Assembly (NCBI GenBank): GCA_958295665.1
Contig: OY282558.1
Coordinates: forward strand, 309,600,092-309,664,091
Length of the DNA: 64,000 bases
Source of the DNA: Tipula vernalis
Lineage: Eukaryota; Arthropoda; Insecta; Diptera; Tipulidae
Direction: 5' to 3'
Below the pieces are notes generated by a model that was given only the letters and a program-made list of their open reading frames with translations, did not search any database and was not told the origin of the DNA. Both the position numbers and the translations under genes were made by a program. Within the stretch, counting starts at the first letter, position 1, and each line of letters opens with the position of its first letter. This document shows positions 44,270-55,555 of the stretch, one piece after another.

Positions 44270-45050
44270 CTCAGGTAGCAATCGAACGGTTGAGGGACAA
44301 ATTCAATCTTTTCAATTTATTTTCAAGTCGGTAAGCACAACAAAAATGATCGTTGTTTAAGTCCAAACTATGGCAAGTAGCCACCACAAGAAAAAACAAA
44401 CAATCGAAAAAACGCATGCGGTACTTTTCCGCTATCAAATAGATGGAGGAAAGATTTTGTGTTTGGCGATCCAAACTTTACGATATCGTGTAAAAGTTCG
44501 CGGCGGAAATCATGATAAAAATAAACGTTCTTCCCTACTATCCGCCCTTGAAGATTAAACTAATTTCTCCCAATCTGAAAGCGCTTTAACTTTTCCGACA
44601 AATAAATTAAACTATATAAATATACGATAATAAATTAAACTTTTTGTCCAATAGTTAACATCACTATGTTCCAAGGAACAGGTTATTTTTCGATTAATTC
44701 AGATTGAACAAAGTTTAATTTACTATACCTAGAACGCCATGAGTAAAGTATTTTCCTTAACAGGCGCCACGGCATTGAGCTCCAAAAATAAAAATTCAAT
44801 AATGTTTAATTTTACAGAAATAAATTCAATTTGTTGAAAATAATTTATTTTTAAGTGATAATTTAAAAAAAAACAAAATATATTGCAATTAAGTTATCTA
44901 TAAAGCCAAGGCAATGCGTTCCACACTCAACAGCAACAATTTAAAGTAGTATAAAGTAATGGTTTTTGTCAGCATAACCTACAAATCACATTTTTGTCAC
45001 AACTGTTTTATATTTACTGAAAAATGTAGCTCATAACATAACGTAACATA
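44270..45050. other. Stretch with one small open frame of unknown meaning
   Basis: A 62-codon frame at 44370-44558 begins MASSHHKKKQTIEKTHAVLF and ends in TAA. It has no domain I know, and the opposite strand is also open over much of it. It may be chance. The rest is non-coding. Confidence 0.3.
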
Positions 45051-45057
45051 AATCTAG

Positions 45058-45139
45058 TGATGTGCTAAATCGATCTTTTTTGTTCTGTTTTATTTTTCCA
45101 TATGCTTTTTAACAAAAAAGATCGATTTAGCCCATCTCT
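45058..45139. mobile_element. Tiny hairpin MITE (about 82 bp)
   Basis: A perfect 21-bp stem (45064-45084 with 45111-45131, GCTAAATCGATCTTTTTTGT core) extends outward as GTGATGT against complement GAGATGG. TA flanks the outer ends (45056-45057 and 45140-45141). Loop about 26 nt. Confidence 0.65.
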
Positions 45140-46700
45140 AACATTTACATATTCAAATTATCTCAGTTCTTGCTGCAATTCACGTGTAAAATGGACCAAA
45201 ATAAAATATTTGATAGCAACCGAATATTCAAAGCCAATGCCACCGTTATGAAAGGGTCTTAGCTTCACATTTGAAGTAACTAAAAATTTTGAGGTGAGGG
45301 GTCTGGTATGAAAAGTGTGAAACCATTAAACGCTTTAAAAAAATCGCCGTGAACACCAAAAAAATAAAAATAAATCAACACAATTGTAAAATGTGGCCTA
45401 ATTTAAAAAAAAAAAATGTTTTATTCAGTCATTATGATTACTTCACTACCACCAATGCCTGTAATTTGCTCTTCTTCTCCTGTCATGTCATGAATTAATA
45501 TTTTGCCAGTAAACAATATTTTCACGAATTTCAATATATGTAAATCAGATGAGATTTGAATTGGGATTATTAAGTGTATTGCTTTGGTAAAAATAGATTA
45601 GATTTAGATAGGTAATAAATGTTCTTTGGAAATAAATAATTTGATCCGGATCAAAAAAAAATTAATTTGGATCAAGAAAATGCACTTTATAAATTCTACC
45701 GAAAAAAATTGATTCTTTTTTGGATCCGGATCATGGTTAAAAAATCTCGATTTTTTGGTAGATTTGATCCGATTTTTCCAAACACAAAAAAGTGTAAACG
45801 TCAAAATGAGATATAAACAAAACGTCGAAATTTTCATAAATCATTTATTGTTATATTTTGATGCAAAAAGCCTTTTTCATCAAAACAAATTTTAAAACTG
45901 CACAAATTAATATTTTCCATCTTTATACGGTAACTTTAGATTTCCTCAATTGCAATATGTAAAATACTGCAAAATGAGTAAACATAACTCCAATTTTTTA
46001 TTTAATATTTTTTTTTTCAAACGGAGATAATTTTTTTCATGTTCATAAATTTTAATGCACATAAACAAATTGATTTGGAAATTGAAAGAATCGAAAGAAT
46101 ATGACATAAATATTCTAACTAAAAATCGGGTTTGATTTACGTAAATCCAAAAAATAATTGTATTTAGCTTAATCATTTGTGAATTTATGTAATGCTACTA
46201 TTTATGCAAATTTTTGTAAATTTACCAAAGGAATACACTTATTTTTAAAGTAAGTATTTTTGTGAATTTATGTCACTAAAACGTTTTTATCTGATTTTCA
46301 CGGGAACCGAATTATTAGTTTTCCTGAAGCTGCGTGTAACGAATATCGCATTGAAATCAAATTTGTTTAAAATAAAAAGGTTTGCCATTTTTTGGGAAAG
46401 TTCAGTTAATTTTAAACCACAAAAGAAAACATTCGTTTTGTGCTACTAAGGGGCACGATAAGAGTTTATATATGACACAAGTATTAAAAAAGAAACACAC
46501 ACTATTTCGAATGTACTTTGCGTGATTTGTATTCGCTTCAAAAAAACTTTAATAATTTTTTTTTGCTTGTTCGGGTCGCTACGTTGGTATATCGGGAAAT
46601 ATTGAATAGGTGCGTTCGTTTGGTTTTATATGGGTTCGCGTGTGAACAGATGTTGAATATATTGATGAATAATTGTGGTGGTGAGTGAATGTAAAAATTG
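45140..46700. other. AT-rich stretch with GATCCGGATC-type repeats
   Basis: Between 45640 and 45780 the words tttgatccggatcaa, ttggatcaag, ggatccggatcatgg and tttgatccg recur, possibly a decayed palindromic element. Words like gtaaatttac repeat near 46200. No coding frame. A Gypsy LTR may lie near 46400-46700 but I found no second copy. Confidence 0.35.
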
Positions 46701-46734
46701 AATGAATGGATGAATGTTTATATGAATCAATGAG

Positions 46735-47035
46735 CGAACCCGTACAGGACTCCGCCGCTAGTGATTTTCCCTTCCTAGCTAATGATTGAGGAAATAGTAG
46801 CAATACAGACTCGTTTGTGTATACAAGGGCTTGATGTTTGATCAGCCAAGAGAATTCCATATGTCGGTTTGAGTCGGTCGATTGAAATGTTTTGGTTTTT
46901 ACCATTAATCGATACGATGAAATGTTTGCGCAGTCGACGTATAACGTGATACGGACCTTCGTGGAAAGGTGATAATACCGTGCGAATCTTGTCTATTCTA
47001 ACAAAAACAAAATCAACAATTGTAGCACTCCCATT
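46735..47035 (-). pseudogene. Gypsy pol C-terminus
   Basis: The minus strand reads FVFVRIDKIRTVLSPFHEGP, YHVIRRLRKHFIVSINGKNQ and ISIDRLKPTYGILL in one frame. The motif GPY.V..R..K.F.V.ING followed by IDRLKP is the end of Gypsy integrase. A stop (ISSIIS*) follows and the frame closes with GGVLYGFAH, as in many insect Gypsy elements just before the polypurine tract. The rest of the element is not seen on the right, where a fold-back array starts. Confidence 0.82.
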
Positions 47036-47196
47036 TGAATTTCCACGACTACATCTTCGTCAAACTTATTAATGATGGTAACGTCCCGGTTTAGGTTCAT
47101 TATTTGCATAAGAATCCATAAATTTAATCATTTTAGCATATAGAAGATTTACATCACTCTTCATCGGTCTTTTCGGTATGCGTTTAGAGGGATCCG

Positions 47197-47530
47197 CTCG
47201 AAACGCGATGTTTCAATACGCGATATGGTTCAAAACGTGATATAGTACAAAACGCGATATTTCAAAACGCGATATGGTACAAAACGCGGTATGTAAAAAA
47301 CAAAACACAAAACGCGATATTTTAAAATTATTAATCTTCCTTCATTTAATAAAATTTTCCTTCACTTTTATGATGAAATTGAAGATGTACGATGGAACTA
47401 GGATATGCCTTTTGAAATATCGTTTTTTGTACCATATCTCGTTTTGTACCACATCGCGTTTTGAATTATCGCGTTTTGTACCATATCGCGTTTTGTACCA
47501 TATCGCGTTTGGTAGCAAATCGCGTTTAGG
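47197..47530. repeat. Fold-back array: seven plus seven CAAAACGCGATATGGTA-like units
   Basis: Left arm (47197-47325) holds seven units such as caaaacgcgatatttc and aaaacgcgatatggta. Right arm (47408-47530) holds seven complementary units such as gtaccatatcgcgtttt. The spacer of about 80 bp is AT-rich. The arms can pair over about 125 bp. Confidence 0.9.
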
Positions 47531-47539
47531 TATTACGTT

Positions 47540-47765
47540 CTTTGTCGCCGTATCGTTAGTCTCTATAGAATTTATTTCGGATGTGTCGTTTGTTTCGGAA
47601 TTATTTTCCTGGTTTTCGGATTCTGTCTTGTTATTTTCGGTGATAATATTGCTTATGGCCTCTGTAGGTTTTGTATTACTTTCTGCAGAAAACTTAACTG
47701 GCTTCATTGTTTTAGCGCCATTTTCTAACCTCTTCTGTTCTTGGATCTTTTTATCTGATCGATTA
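47540..47765 (-). pseudogene. Low-complexity Asn/Glu/Thr-rich frame, origin unknown
   Basis: The minus strand encodes SDKKIQEQKRLENGAKTMK and then a run rich in N, E, S and T (ITENNKTESENQENNSETND). The frame runs into the fold-back array and there becomes a repeat translation. It could be the end of a retroelement polyprotein beside the Gypsy tail. No domain recognised. Confidence 0.35.
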
Positions 47766-47869
47766 TAATTATCTCTGTATTAAAGTGTATCAGATAGGGT
47801 AAATAGTTAAAGATTTTTAGGTTTAGTTTTAGGTATTATAGACCCTGCGAGTGTGTTTATTTTCAGGTA

Positions 47870-48547
47870 TTTAGCATCAGGATGTTCTATGAAAGTTTGC
47901 ACTATTCCTATAAAGTTGGAGTATCAACTACGAATGGGTCATCCGTAATGTTTGCTGAACTCTGTGGGAAGCTTTCCACGAAGAATAAGTAGAGAAGAAA
48001 GTAGTGGAAGGTTTTGAAAGAAAAACTAATTTCCCTCATTGTTTAGGTGCAATTGATGGAAAACATATAAAAATTGTAAAACCTAATGGATCCTTTACTT
48101 ATGATAGTGGAAGATTACTTTTCCATGGTACTAAATGCAGTTGTTGATGCTCAATACAGATTTATATATGTAGATACAGGATGTTACGGTAGATACCATT
48201 CGGTACCAAGACCATTATCAGAAGGTGGAGAGAATATGCGTTACAATTAACTGTGCCCTTTTGGAGGAACTCATTTCAAGAAGATACATGGAATGTGCTT
48301 TTGGTATCTTAGCAGGAAAATGGAGAATCCTACGTAAGGCTATTGATGTTTCACTATGTCTAATGATAGAAATCGTAAAAGCGTGCATATTATTACAACT
48401 TTGACGATACGGCAAGTCCTACGTTATTTGACAACATTCAAAGTACGTCAATACGAAACGTACAAGCAAACAGTGTAAGATTTTCTTTTACTGACCATTT
48501 TTTATCAAACAAAGAATTTGTCCCTTGGCAAAACGAATCTATTTAGT
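47870..48547 (+). pseudogene. PIF/Harbinger transposase relic
   Basis: In several frames: RYLASGCSMKVCTIPI, KVVEGFERKTNFPHCLGAID then GKHIKIVKPNGS (first Asp), VVDAQYRFIYVDTGCYGR (second Asp region), RRYMECAFGILAGKWRIL (Glu) and the C-terminus SVRFSFTDHFLSNKEFVPWQ. The order and spacing match DDE_Tnp_4 transposases. At least three frame breaks and stops inactivate it. Confidence 0.83.
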
Positions 48548-48589
48548 TCTAAAACGAAATTTCCTTTATTTATCGTAAAATTATTTGTA

Positions 48590-48790
48590 AAACAGTTATT
48601 AATAAATGAAACATACAAGTAGGCTTGTCTTGTTTTTTTTCTCTTGTTTCGAAATCTGGATTTAGTACCATCATAATTTCTTTCCAAGCCGCTTGAGTTG
48701 CAACGCGAATTTTTATATACATAGTTTTACGCCACAAAACGGCCTTTTGTTCCACTAAAGAAATCAATAAATCGTTATCTCAAACACGCG
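48590..48790 (-). pseudogene. MADF-domain accessory gene relic
   Basis: The minus strand reads LLISLVEQKAVLWRKTMYIK, then ATQAAWKEIMMVLNPDFETR and REKKQDKPTCMFH. The pattern I-x-x-V-x-x-x-x-x-L-W followed by A-W-x-x-I is that of MADF/Myb-like DNA-binding domains, carried by PIF/Harbinger elements as the second gene. The reading shifts frame at the C-terminus (LITVLQIILR). It faces the transposase relic. Confidence 0.65.
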
Positions 48791-48899
48791 CACTCCCACC
48801 AAAAGATACTTCAACACTAAACGCTTGTTCGGTTACTATTCGATAAAAAACGTGTGGCTTCGCGCCGTGTAAAAGAGGCGGTGTAAACTAAGCAACAGC

Positions 48900-49385
48900 C
48901 AAGGCTGGGCAAATTACATTACACTGAGTAATTAAAATACTTTCCGAGTTATAGCAAACTCAGTAATTAAAATACAAATTACAATTACTTTCGAGTGGAG
49001 TAATTAAAATACAAGTTACAATTACTTTGAATTGTCATTTGTAATTAAAATACAAATTACAATTATTTTACATTTCTAAATTGATAAATTTGATTTGACA
49101 AAATTCATTTAGTGAAAAAACGTATCATTAGAAAAAGATTATTAAGATTAGGTTTTATGCTGATGACTCTGGAACCAAATTTTAATAAGCCTTGTAAAAA
49201 TTTAAATAAGAAATTTCAAAAACTGGGGTAGTTAAAATACAAATTACAATTACTTAGAATTTAAGTAATTAAAATACAAGATACTGTTACTTGGAGAATG
49301 AGTAATTAAAATACAAATTACAAATTGTAATTTGTATTTTAATTACGTAATTCAAATACATGTAATTCGTTACTGCCCAGCCTTG
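48900..49385. mobile_element. hAT-type MITE, 486 bp, perfect 8-bp duplication
   Basis: Ends CAAGGCTGGGCA and TGCCCAGCCTTG are perfect 12-bp inverted repeats of the hAT style. GCAACAGC occurs at 48892-48899 and 49386-49393, a perfect 8-bp target duplication. The inside is built of repeats of taattaaaatacaaattaca in both orientations. No transposase. Confidence 0.95.
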
Positions 49386-49561
49386 GCAACAGCTGCTTGA
49401 CAAGTCCGGTGAGTATTCGATAAACCTGTTTAGCTGTATACTTTTTTGCAGTACAAACGTCGTGTCAATGGTTCTATATTCAATCTATGCGCCACTGTTT
49501 ATTCGATAAGATTTATATTGCAAAAAAACGTGCAGTACAATGCCGTGTGAACCCAGCCTTA

Positions 49562-51150
49562 ATAAGGCGATCAGAGAGATCAGATAATTTATTGGAGAGT
49601 AAAGACAACATTATTTTGGTATCAAGCTTATTGTTACGAACTGGGCTTCTGAGTTCGTCCGGATTTTGCATTTAAAAACACTGCGTACTTTTATCTCACT
49701 TGACTTGACTTTAATTTCACTCTACTCTTTTATACACTTCAATATTTGCTTTTACTTTACTTCTTTAAATCTGTCCGCTTGCCACTGGTGGGGGCAACGA
49801 CAACAGATTTATTTCACTTGTTACACGATTTAAAGTAAACCAAAAAAAAAAAAATTTGTTTTAATAAAATTAAACAATAATTAAGCATTACACTTTCAAT
49901 TAATTAAATTATTTAAAATTATTTTAATTAAAGAATCATTTTTCTGCAAAAAAAAAAAAAAAAAAGCTTGCATTAGGAATATTTTCTATTAAGTCAAATA
50001 AATCCTTGTTATTCTGTAAATCTATTAATGTGCCTCCGTTTTTGTAAATCAAAGACATCTAAACTTATAAAAAGAGAACCCTATTAGAAAAAATATAAGA
50101 AAAACATTGACACACAACACAGAAAACACGCAGTGATTCATACATTAATCTTACTTTTTATACCCAAAATAAGCGGTGATTCAGATATAAAGCGTACGGC
50201 TTTTACGGTATTACAAAGACACTTTCGATAAAATTCAGTAACAAACTATCAACAACATAAACAATAGTATTTAATTTTTTTACACCGCACGAAATTATTT
50301 AGAATGTAAACACCAAGACTAAGTAGATAGTAATGCTGTTACACTACTAAAAAGGAATTCGGTGGAAAGAAAGGGGAAGATCCTTTAAATATGAATCAAG
50401 ACTCAATTTTAAATAAAACGACAGTTTTAAGAAATTAAACGCTGAACACAGAAACGATTCAAATATGAATCATTGCGCACTGTATGGAAAACATCCGATT
50501 TATATGAAATATATAAAATGCGACTTAACTGAAAGTTATCTGAAAGTCGGTCAACCTAAATAGTTAAACATGTAAACTTTAATTTAATTGAACTGACAGA
50601 TTTTTTCGTACTCCGTATGTTCACTGTTGGCTTTTTGACAGAAAATATCCGGATATTTAAGACAAATTTTACCCCCCTCTAACTTCACATTAATAAAATA
50701 TCCGGATTTATTTTTGATGACATGAGTGAACAAGTTGTTTTTACTTGACTACAAATTTGGTATATCAACATCGCATTTTTTTTTTATTATTTCATAATTT
50801 TTTATGAATATCAATATTCAAATCGACTCATTTTTATATTATTTTAATTTTTATTTCTCATATCGCATTCAATCAAATTTTTTTTTTTTTTTTCGCTGAT
50901 AAAAGAAATAATTTTCAGTTGTCAAAAAAACTCCGAAAAAATCCACAAAAAAGTTGAGTTAGAAATATACCGATCTTTTGGATACGTACGATATTTTTTA
51001 TCGCTTGTCATCATTGAACACTAGGACTAGTAAAAGGCAAAATATGTTTATACATTAGCGAAATGGTTTTTAAAGCATTTTAAATATTTTTTTAATAATT
51101 TAAATGTAATTTTAGAACAAGTCCCATGTAAACAGAAATCCAAATTTTCA
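49562..51150. other. AT-rich non-coding stretch
   Basis: A T- and C-rich patch at 49636-49830 (starting tgttacgaactgggcttctg) looks LTR-like but no partner was found. A19 run at 49950 and T runs at 50880. The word gcgac-taactgaaagttatc occurs near 50520 and again near 51920. No gene. Confidence 0.35.
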
Positions 51151-51154
51151 ATCA

Positions 51155-51905
51155 GATCATTTTCAGTCAAAACTCAGTGAACCATTTTTGGGTTTAAAAC
51201 GTATCTTTAACTGGCTAGTTAAGAACAGAAGTGATCCAAGTGATATTTGGTTATTAGAGCGATAATGAGCAAAACGTGTTTTCATAATCATGAATTAAGA
51301 CTAATATATTTTTGTTACAATATCGGTACCTTAGAGCACACAAGTGATATGTCCACTTTTTCTTAATATCCACTTTTTTATATCTCTAATAAAGGAGGGA
51401 TAAGGAGCTGCATCAATTGCACAATTGTGTTGTTTCTAAATCTTAATGGAACATTTGAAAAAATAAAAAATGTATAAAGTAGAAATTTTTCCTAATACTT
51501 AAATGTGCTATGGACTTACATGAAAAAAATATCTCTAAATTCGAAAATAATTGAAAGTTTCACTCAAGGTCCTTGGAGTTCTAAAAGATTATAAAGAATA
51601 GCATTCTAAAAATTTAATTTGCTATTTACCACAAATTGTAAAAAGTGGACATAGCACTTGTGTGCTCTAAGGTATCAATATGTTAAATTATAATAGGCAC
51701 TAACTTAACATAGTCTTTACTCAACAATACTTGGATTACTTTTGCGCTATTGCGCTAACTAATATGATGACAAAGAAGTCCAAAAAGTGTCATAACTCAG
51801 TTTTTGTAAAAATGTTACTTGGATTACTTCTGTTCCAAACTAGCCAATTATATACTAAAGATACATGTTAAACCAAAAGTGATCTGACTGAAAACGTTCG
51901 AGTTA
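51155..51905. mobile_element. Older inverted-repeat element hosting a younger MITE
   Basis: Left arm 51155-51260 (tcagatcattttcagtc, gtatctttaactggctagtt, gaacagaagtgatccaagtg) pairs with right arm 51790-51905 (acttggattacttctgttcc, aactagccaattata, aaagatacatgttaaacc). The arms are diverged. The 51329-51672 MITE lies between. Outer limits are approximate and no target duplication was found. Confidence 0.68.
51329..51672. mobile_element. Tc1/mariner-type MITE, 344 bp, TA-flanked
   Basis: Left CCTTAGAGCACACAAGTG pairs with the complement at the right end. The match continues through ATGTCCACTTTTT, about 35 bp with one mismatch. TA borders both ends (51327-51328 and 51673-51674). No coding capacity. 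Confidence 0.88.
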
Positions 51906-51909
51906 AATT

Positions 51910-52650
51910 AAACATGTAGACAGCGACATAACTGAAAGTTATCCGAAGGCAGTTTGTGTTGTTTCCCAAAACTCAAAAAATGTAAATACGGTAGTAGGAG
52001 AAGTTAACTTTTTAAATTTATTTAGGTACTTAAGGAACAGCTAAATTGTCTTCCCAACAGGCGTTTTTTCACTTGTGCGATTGGCAATATAGTAAGTCGT
52101 GAAACATAGTGATCGCAAAAGTTATTTGCAATATTACTGTCCGTGAACTGTAATAAATTTGATTCAACATAACCTTGAAATTTAAAAAAAATAATCCGTT
52201 AATATCTTTTCCATGCTCGATTCATAATATTATACAAAAAATAATCACAATAAAGACCCAGACGCACTAGATTAGACCTGTCTGTATTCTCATTTTTTTA
52301 TTGGTAAATGTTTACTCTGTAAAAAAATCTAACCAAGATTACAAATTTGAGATAAAAAAAAAATCGTAAAAGTTCAAATTTCAAGATTTGTTTTTTTTCT
52401 TAATATGTTATTTATGGTCGAATTTCTCTTGATCTTCTTTATGCTCTTCAACTTGAAACCGTTGTTGAAAGTTGAAACCGAAGTGTGCGTGTATGTATTT
52501 TTTTTTAAATATTTTGTTCTCTCTTATTATTCCGTTACTCTCTTAACCAGACAGCCATGTAAACGCGGTAAAGAGAGGAATATTCATAACACAAAAATAC
52601 GAATATAAAAAGAAAAGTGAACAAAATATACGAGAAAACACGTTTTTAAC
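51910..52650. other. AT-rich non-coding stretch
   Basis: No gene. A frame at 52405-52608 is hydrophobic and low in complexity, without family resemblance. Confidence 0.35.
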
Positions 52651-52668
52651 AAACAAAATAAAAATTGT

Positions 52669-53099
52669 TTATGTATGTATGTATGTTTGTTTAGAGCGAA
52701 CGGAATTGTTGGTATTCAAAATAAAACTACAACAAAATTTGTTTAGTTGATTGAAAATATTTGTGTGGTAAAGTTCGTTTTCGACGAGACAAAGAAAGAT
52801 TTTCATATGTTCAGTTGTTTTGACTGTTAAATTTTTGTGTTGCTTGGATATAATAATTATACATCGTATATGGAATAATAAAACAATTGTTCATTTCATA
52901 ATTTGTGTTAATAAAAATAAAAATATTTATATTGTTGGTGTCAGTTTTGTTGAGTTCAGTTAAAAAAAAAATTATCTTACAAATAAAAATAAGTTACAAG
53001 AAAAACTAGTTGAGTGAAAAAAACAAAGAATTTTTGTAGGAAGGATTAGTACACGATTAATTAGGATAAACATACGCGGAGGTGCATACAAAGAGATTG
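52669..53099 (+). other. Possible non-coding first exon of a host gene
   Basis: A (TGTA)n run near 52672 precedes an A-rich, stop-rich stretch typical of fly 5' UTRs. It ends at a consensus donor, aaagagatt followed by GTAAGTTTATT near 53100. No ATG-led frame is open. There is no proof of transcription; one donor match could be chance. Confidence 0.25.
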
Positions 53100-53109
53100 T
53101 AAGTTTATT

Positions 53110-55390
53110 ATTTTCTTTTTTTTTACATATTTGGTTTATGAATCAGATTATATTTACCTCCCGTTTTCAACGGTTTCTTTTGCATTATGCTTTGGATTTT
53201 GTTCCATGTTTGTGGTCCCATACCCATACATAGAGGAGAGGTTATTATTGTGTAAAGACAGGTGGTCGATTTAAATATGCACTTGTGGTTTAATCTTCTT
53301 TAGAAATTATTTATAGTGAATATAATAATTCCGTCTTAACGCGATCAAACCAGTTTCGTGAAATACTAACGAAAGTGAAATATTGTTTATATTGATGCGC
53401 CTACACTAAAAATTATTAAATCGTAATTATTTTAATTTAGCAGATTATTTAGAACTTATTATCAGACGTTTGTCATTGGTTTGTAAATGTAAACACTGAT
53501 TAATAGAAATATGTACAAAACAGAAGAATGACCTTTTAAGATAGCCTGTGTTTTGTTTTTGTGAGCTGGCATATTGCTATGTTTAGTAAGGCACCCCTCT
53601 CTCTTAAAAAGTTTAAATTTCAAAATCACTGACTAATAAGTAAGTATTTCAGATTAACATTCTTTCAAATTGAATTTTTCATATGTTTAATTTTTATCAT
53701 TTTCCGAAAGAATTTGGATTTCTAAAATGTTTTTTACATTTTTTTGAAGTTTTACGAAATTTTTAGACGTTTGAAGAAAATAATTTTGAATTTCTTTGTG
53801 TATTTCAAAATAAACATTAGAATCAGAAAATACATTATTTTAACAAATTCTACAGTTCTGAATAATGAATAAAAATTGTCGACATTTTTCACTCTCTAAA
53901 GTCTAAATGCTGGTGTTTTGCTTAAAACAAACAAATGATTGACACAAAACTCCACAAAATAAATTTCTTTTAAGCTTCCGAATTTCAAAATTTTAACCTG
54001 TTCAATAAAAACTGAACCTGTCATATTCCAAGTTATGTTAAAGTTTTGTAGTTGTGTATTTTGAAAATATCACTGTTCTGCAATCGGAAGTTCAGGCAGG
54101 CTTTAAGTAAGGTTTGCTTACTTGAGGCATATTGCTTCCAACCAGTGATTTTCGCTGCTCGGAATTTTGACGTACAACTATGCCAATCGCTCAGAGACGA
54201 AGCCCAAGAAAAGGTTATAAACTAGTTGTCTTAGCTATTGAACAAAGAAAGGTTGTGAAACGTAAGATACACCAACTTGTATACAAGGAAGTCCAAAGTG
54301 TAAATAAGAGTACGAACTAAGTGTCACACACAAAATGCGCCTCGAAATTCAGCGGACAGTTTAGATGCATCACTCCATGAGATCTCAACAAATTTGGACG
54401 ATAAATAGCTAACTATCGAACGAGCACAATGCGGCATAATAAAAAATGGTAAAACATAAACGACATCAATTCCTAAAAGATGACATTTTTTTCGACTTTT
54501 AAGTCGTTTCGAAAATCAAACATTTAGAGAATTCAAAAGTGGGACCAAAAACAACAGGTCAAAATAAAGAGTACAAAAAAGGTTCCATTATATTCGTTTG
54601 TACCTTCGGAACAGGTACATGTAAAGAAACATAACGTACATATATAGTATGTCACCCACCTTGTCGTAAAGGATTCAATTATTATAAATATTTGAAAAAA
54701 ACCGTTATGATCCCTGAGGTGGGTGAAGCGAATCGAGTAAAATATTCTTCGATAAAAGTGCTTCAGCGCCAATTTTACATACATTCGGTTTTCTAAGACA
54801 ATTTACTAGAACATTGTGATCTCATTGTGAACATTGTGATCTCTCGAGTAAAGTGTATTTTAGTCGCATACATTTTAGTACGCTCCATGAGTTCTTAATC
54901 GATATGGGTAGTTGAGATCTCATTTGAGCGCGATGTGTTCTACTAAATAAAAGTAAAAAATGTGAAATATCTTGAAGTATACAAGAAAATTCATACCAAA
55001 CCTAGAAGGGTGCACGAGCTCTGTGGCTGTTTTTTAATCTTATAATAAATAAACTAAACGCATAATAAACATTTCAACAATTTCACCTGGAGCTCTCATT
55101 GCTGGTAAATGTAGTTCTATGCCGCCTCCCTAATCCAATTTTTTTCAATCATATTATATGTAAGTATTATTAAACTGTAAATTCGAGATTGATTGTAATC
55201 CCTCTATAATGTACTGTTTGTATACGTAATGAGCTGATTGGAATTAAAATATCGGAAATTACCCTAAGCACAATCAGGTAGACGGATTAGATAAATGCCA
55301 GTTTTTCCGAAATGTTTATTACGACTGTCATAAAATATGAGAATAGACGACACAAGCATTTCAATATAATGAAAAATTTAGTTTGCATTC
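53110..55390. other. Non-coding stretch
   Basis: No gene recognised. A patch at 54170-54320 reads like a damaged helix-turn-helix (AQRRSPRKGYKLVVLAIEQR) but cannot be assigned. Confidence 0.35.
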
Positions 55391-55454
55391 GCTTTCATAT
55401 TGCAAGCAGTGAGTATTGAAGAATTTGTGCAATATTTTAAAACGGGTAACGTTA

Positions 55455-55555
55455 AAGTAATGTCAGCAAGAAAGCAATTATCGATAGATATGCGTGCTAA
55501 AGTAGTGGCATACCAAAACATCGGTAAAAGTAACCGAGAAATTGGTGGTTTCGCG
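55455..55555 (+). pseudogene. Tc1-type transposase N-terminus
   Basis: The residues MSARKQLSIDMRAKVVAYQN and IGKSNREIGG match the first helix-turn-helix of Tc1 transposases (pattern R..I..L...GKS.REI). The frame then changes character at about 55556, where sequence related to an RNase H-type LINE begins. Other Tc1 pieces lie at 59797-60202 and 61996-62075. Confidence 0.62.

Larger units (their letters stand above)
47860..49558. mobile_element. Second PIF/Harbinger relic (transposase and MADF-type gene)
   Basis: A plus-strand DDE transposase relic (47870-48547) and a minus-strand MADF-like relic (48790-48590) converge, the same layout as the element at 24827. The right end is plausibly the word CGTGTGAACCCAGCC at 49544-49558 followed by TTA, a known style of Harbinger terminus. 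The left end was not found. A hAT MITE (48900-49385) sits inside. The family differs from that at 24827 because end sequence and accessory domain differ. Confidence 0.7.

Noticed and set aside
44370..44558. 62-codon ATG-led frame (MASSHHKKKQ)
   Set aside because: The opposite strand is equally open and no domain or neighbour supports it; mentioned only as unassigned.
47197..47530. CRISPR-like array of short repeats
   Set aside because: Units are contiguous without spacers, inverted about a centre, and the genome is eukaryotic.
47274..47768. 164-codon plus-strand frame
   Set aside because: It reads through the fold-back array and the complement of an Asn/Glu-rich frame; repeat translation, not a gene.
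49636..49830. LTR-like segment starting TGTTACGAACTGGG
   Set aside because: No second copy, primer site or duplication found.
52405..52608. Hydrophobic small frame resembling a membrane peptide
   Set aside because: Poly-T derived Phe/Leu run; no signal-peptide pattern or family.
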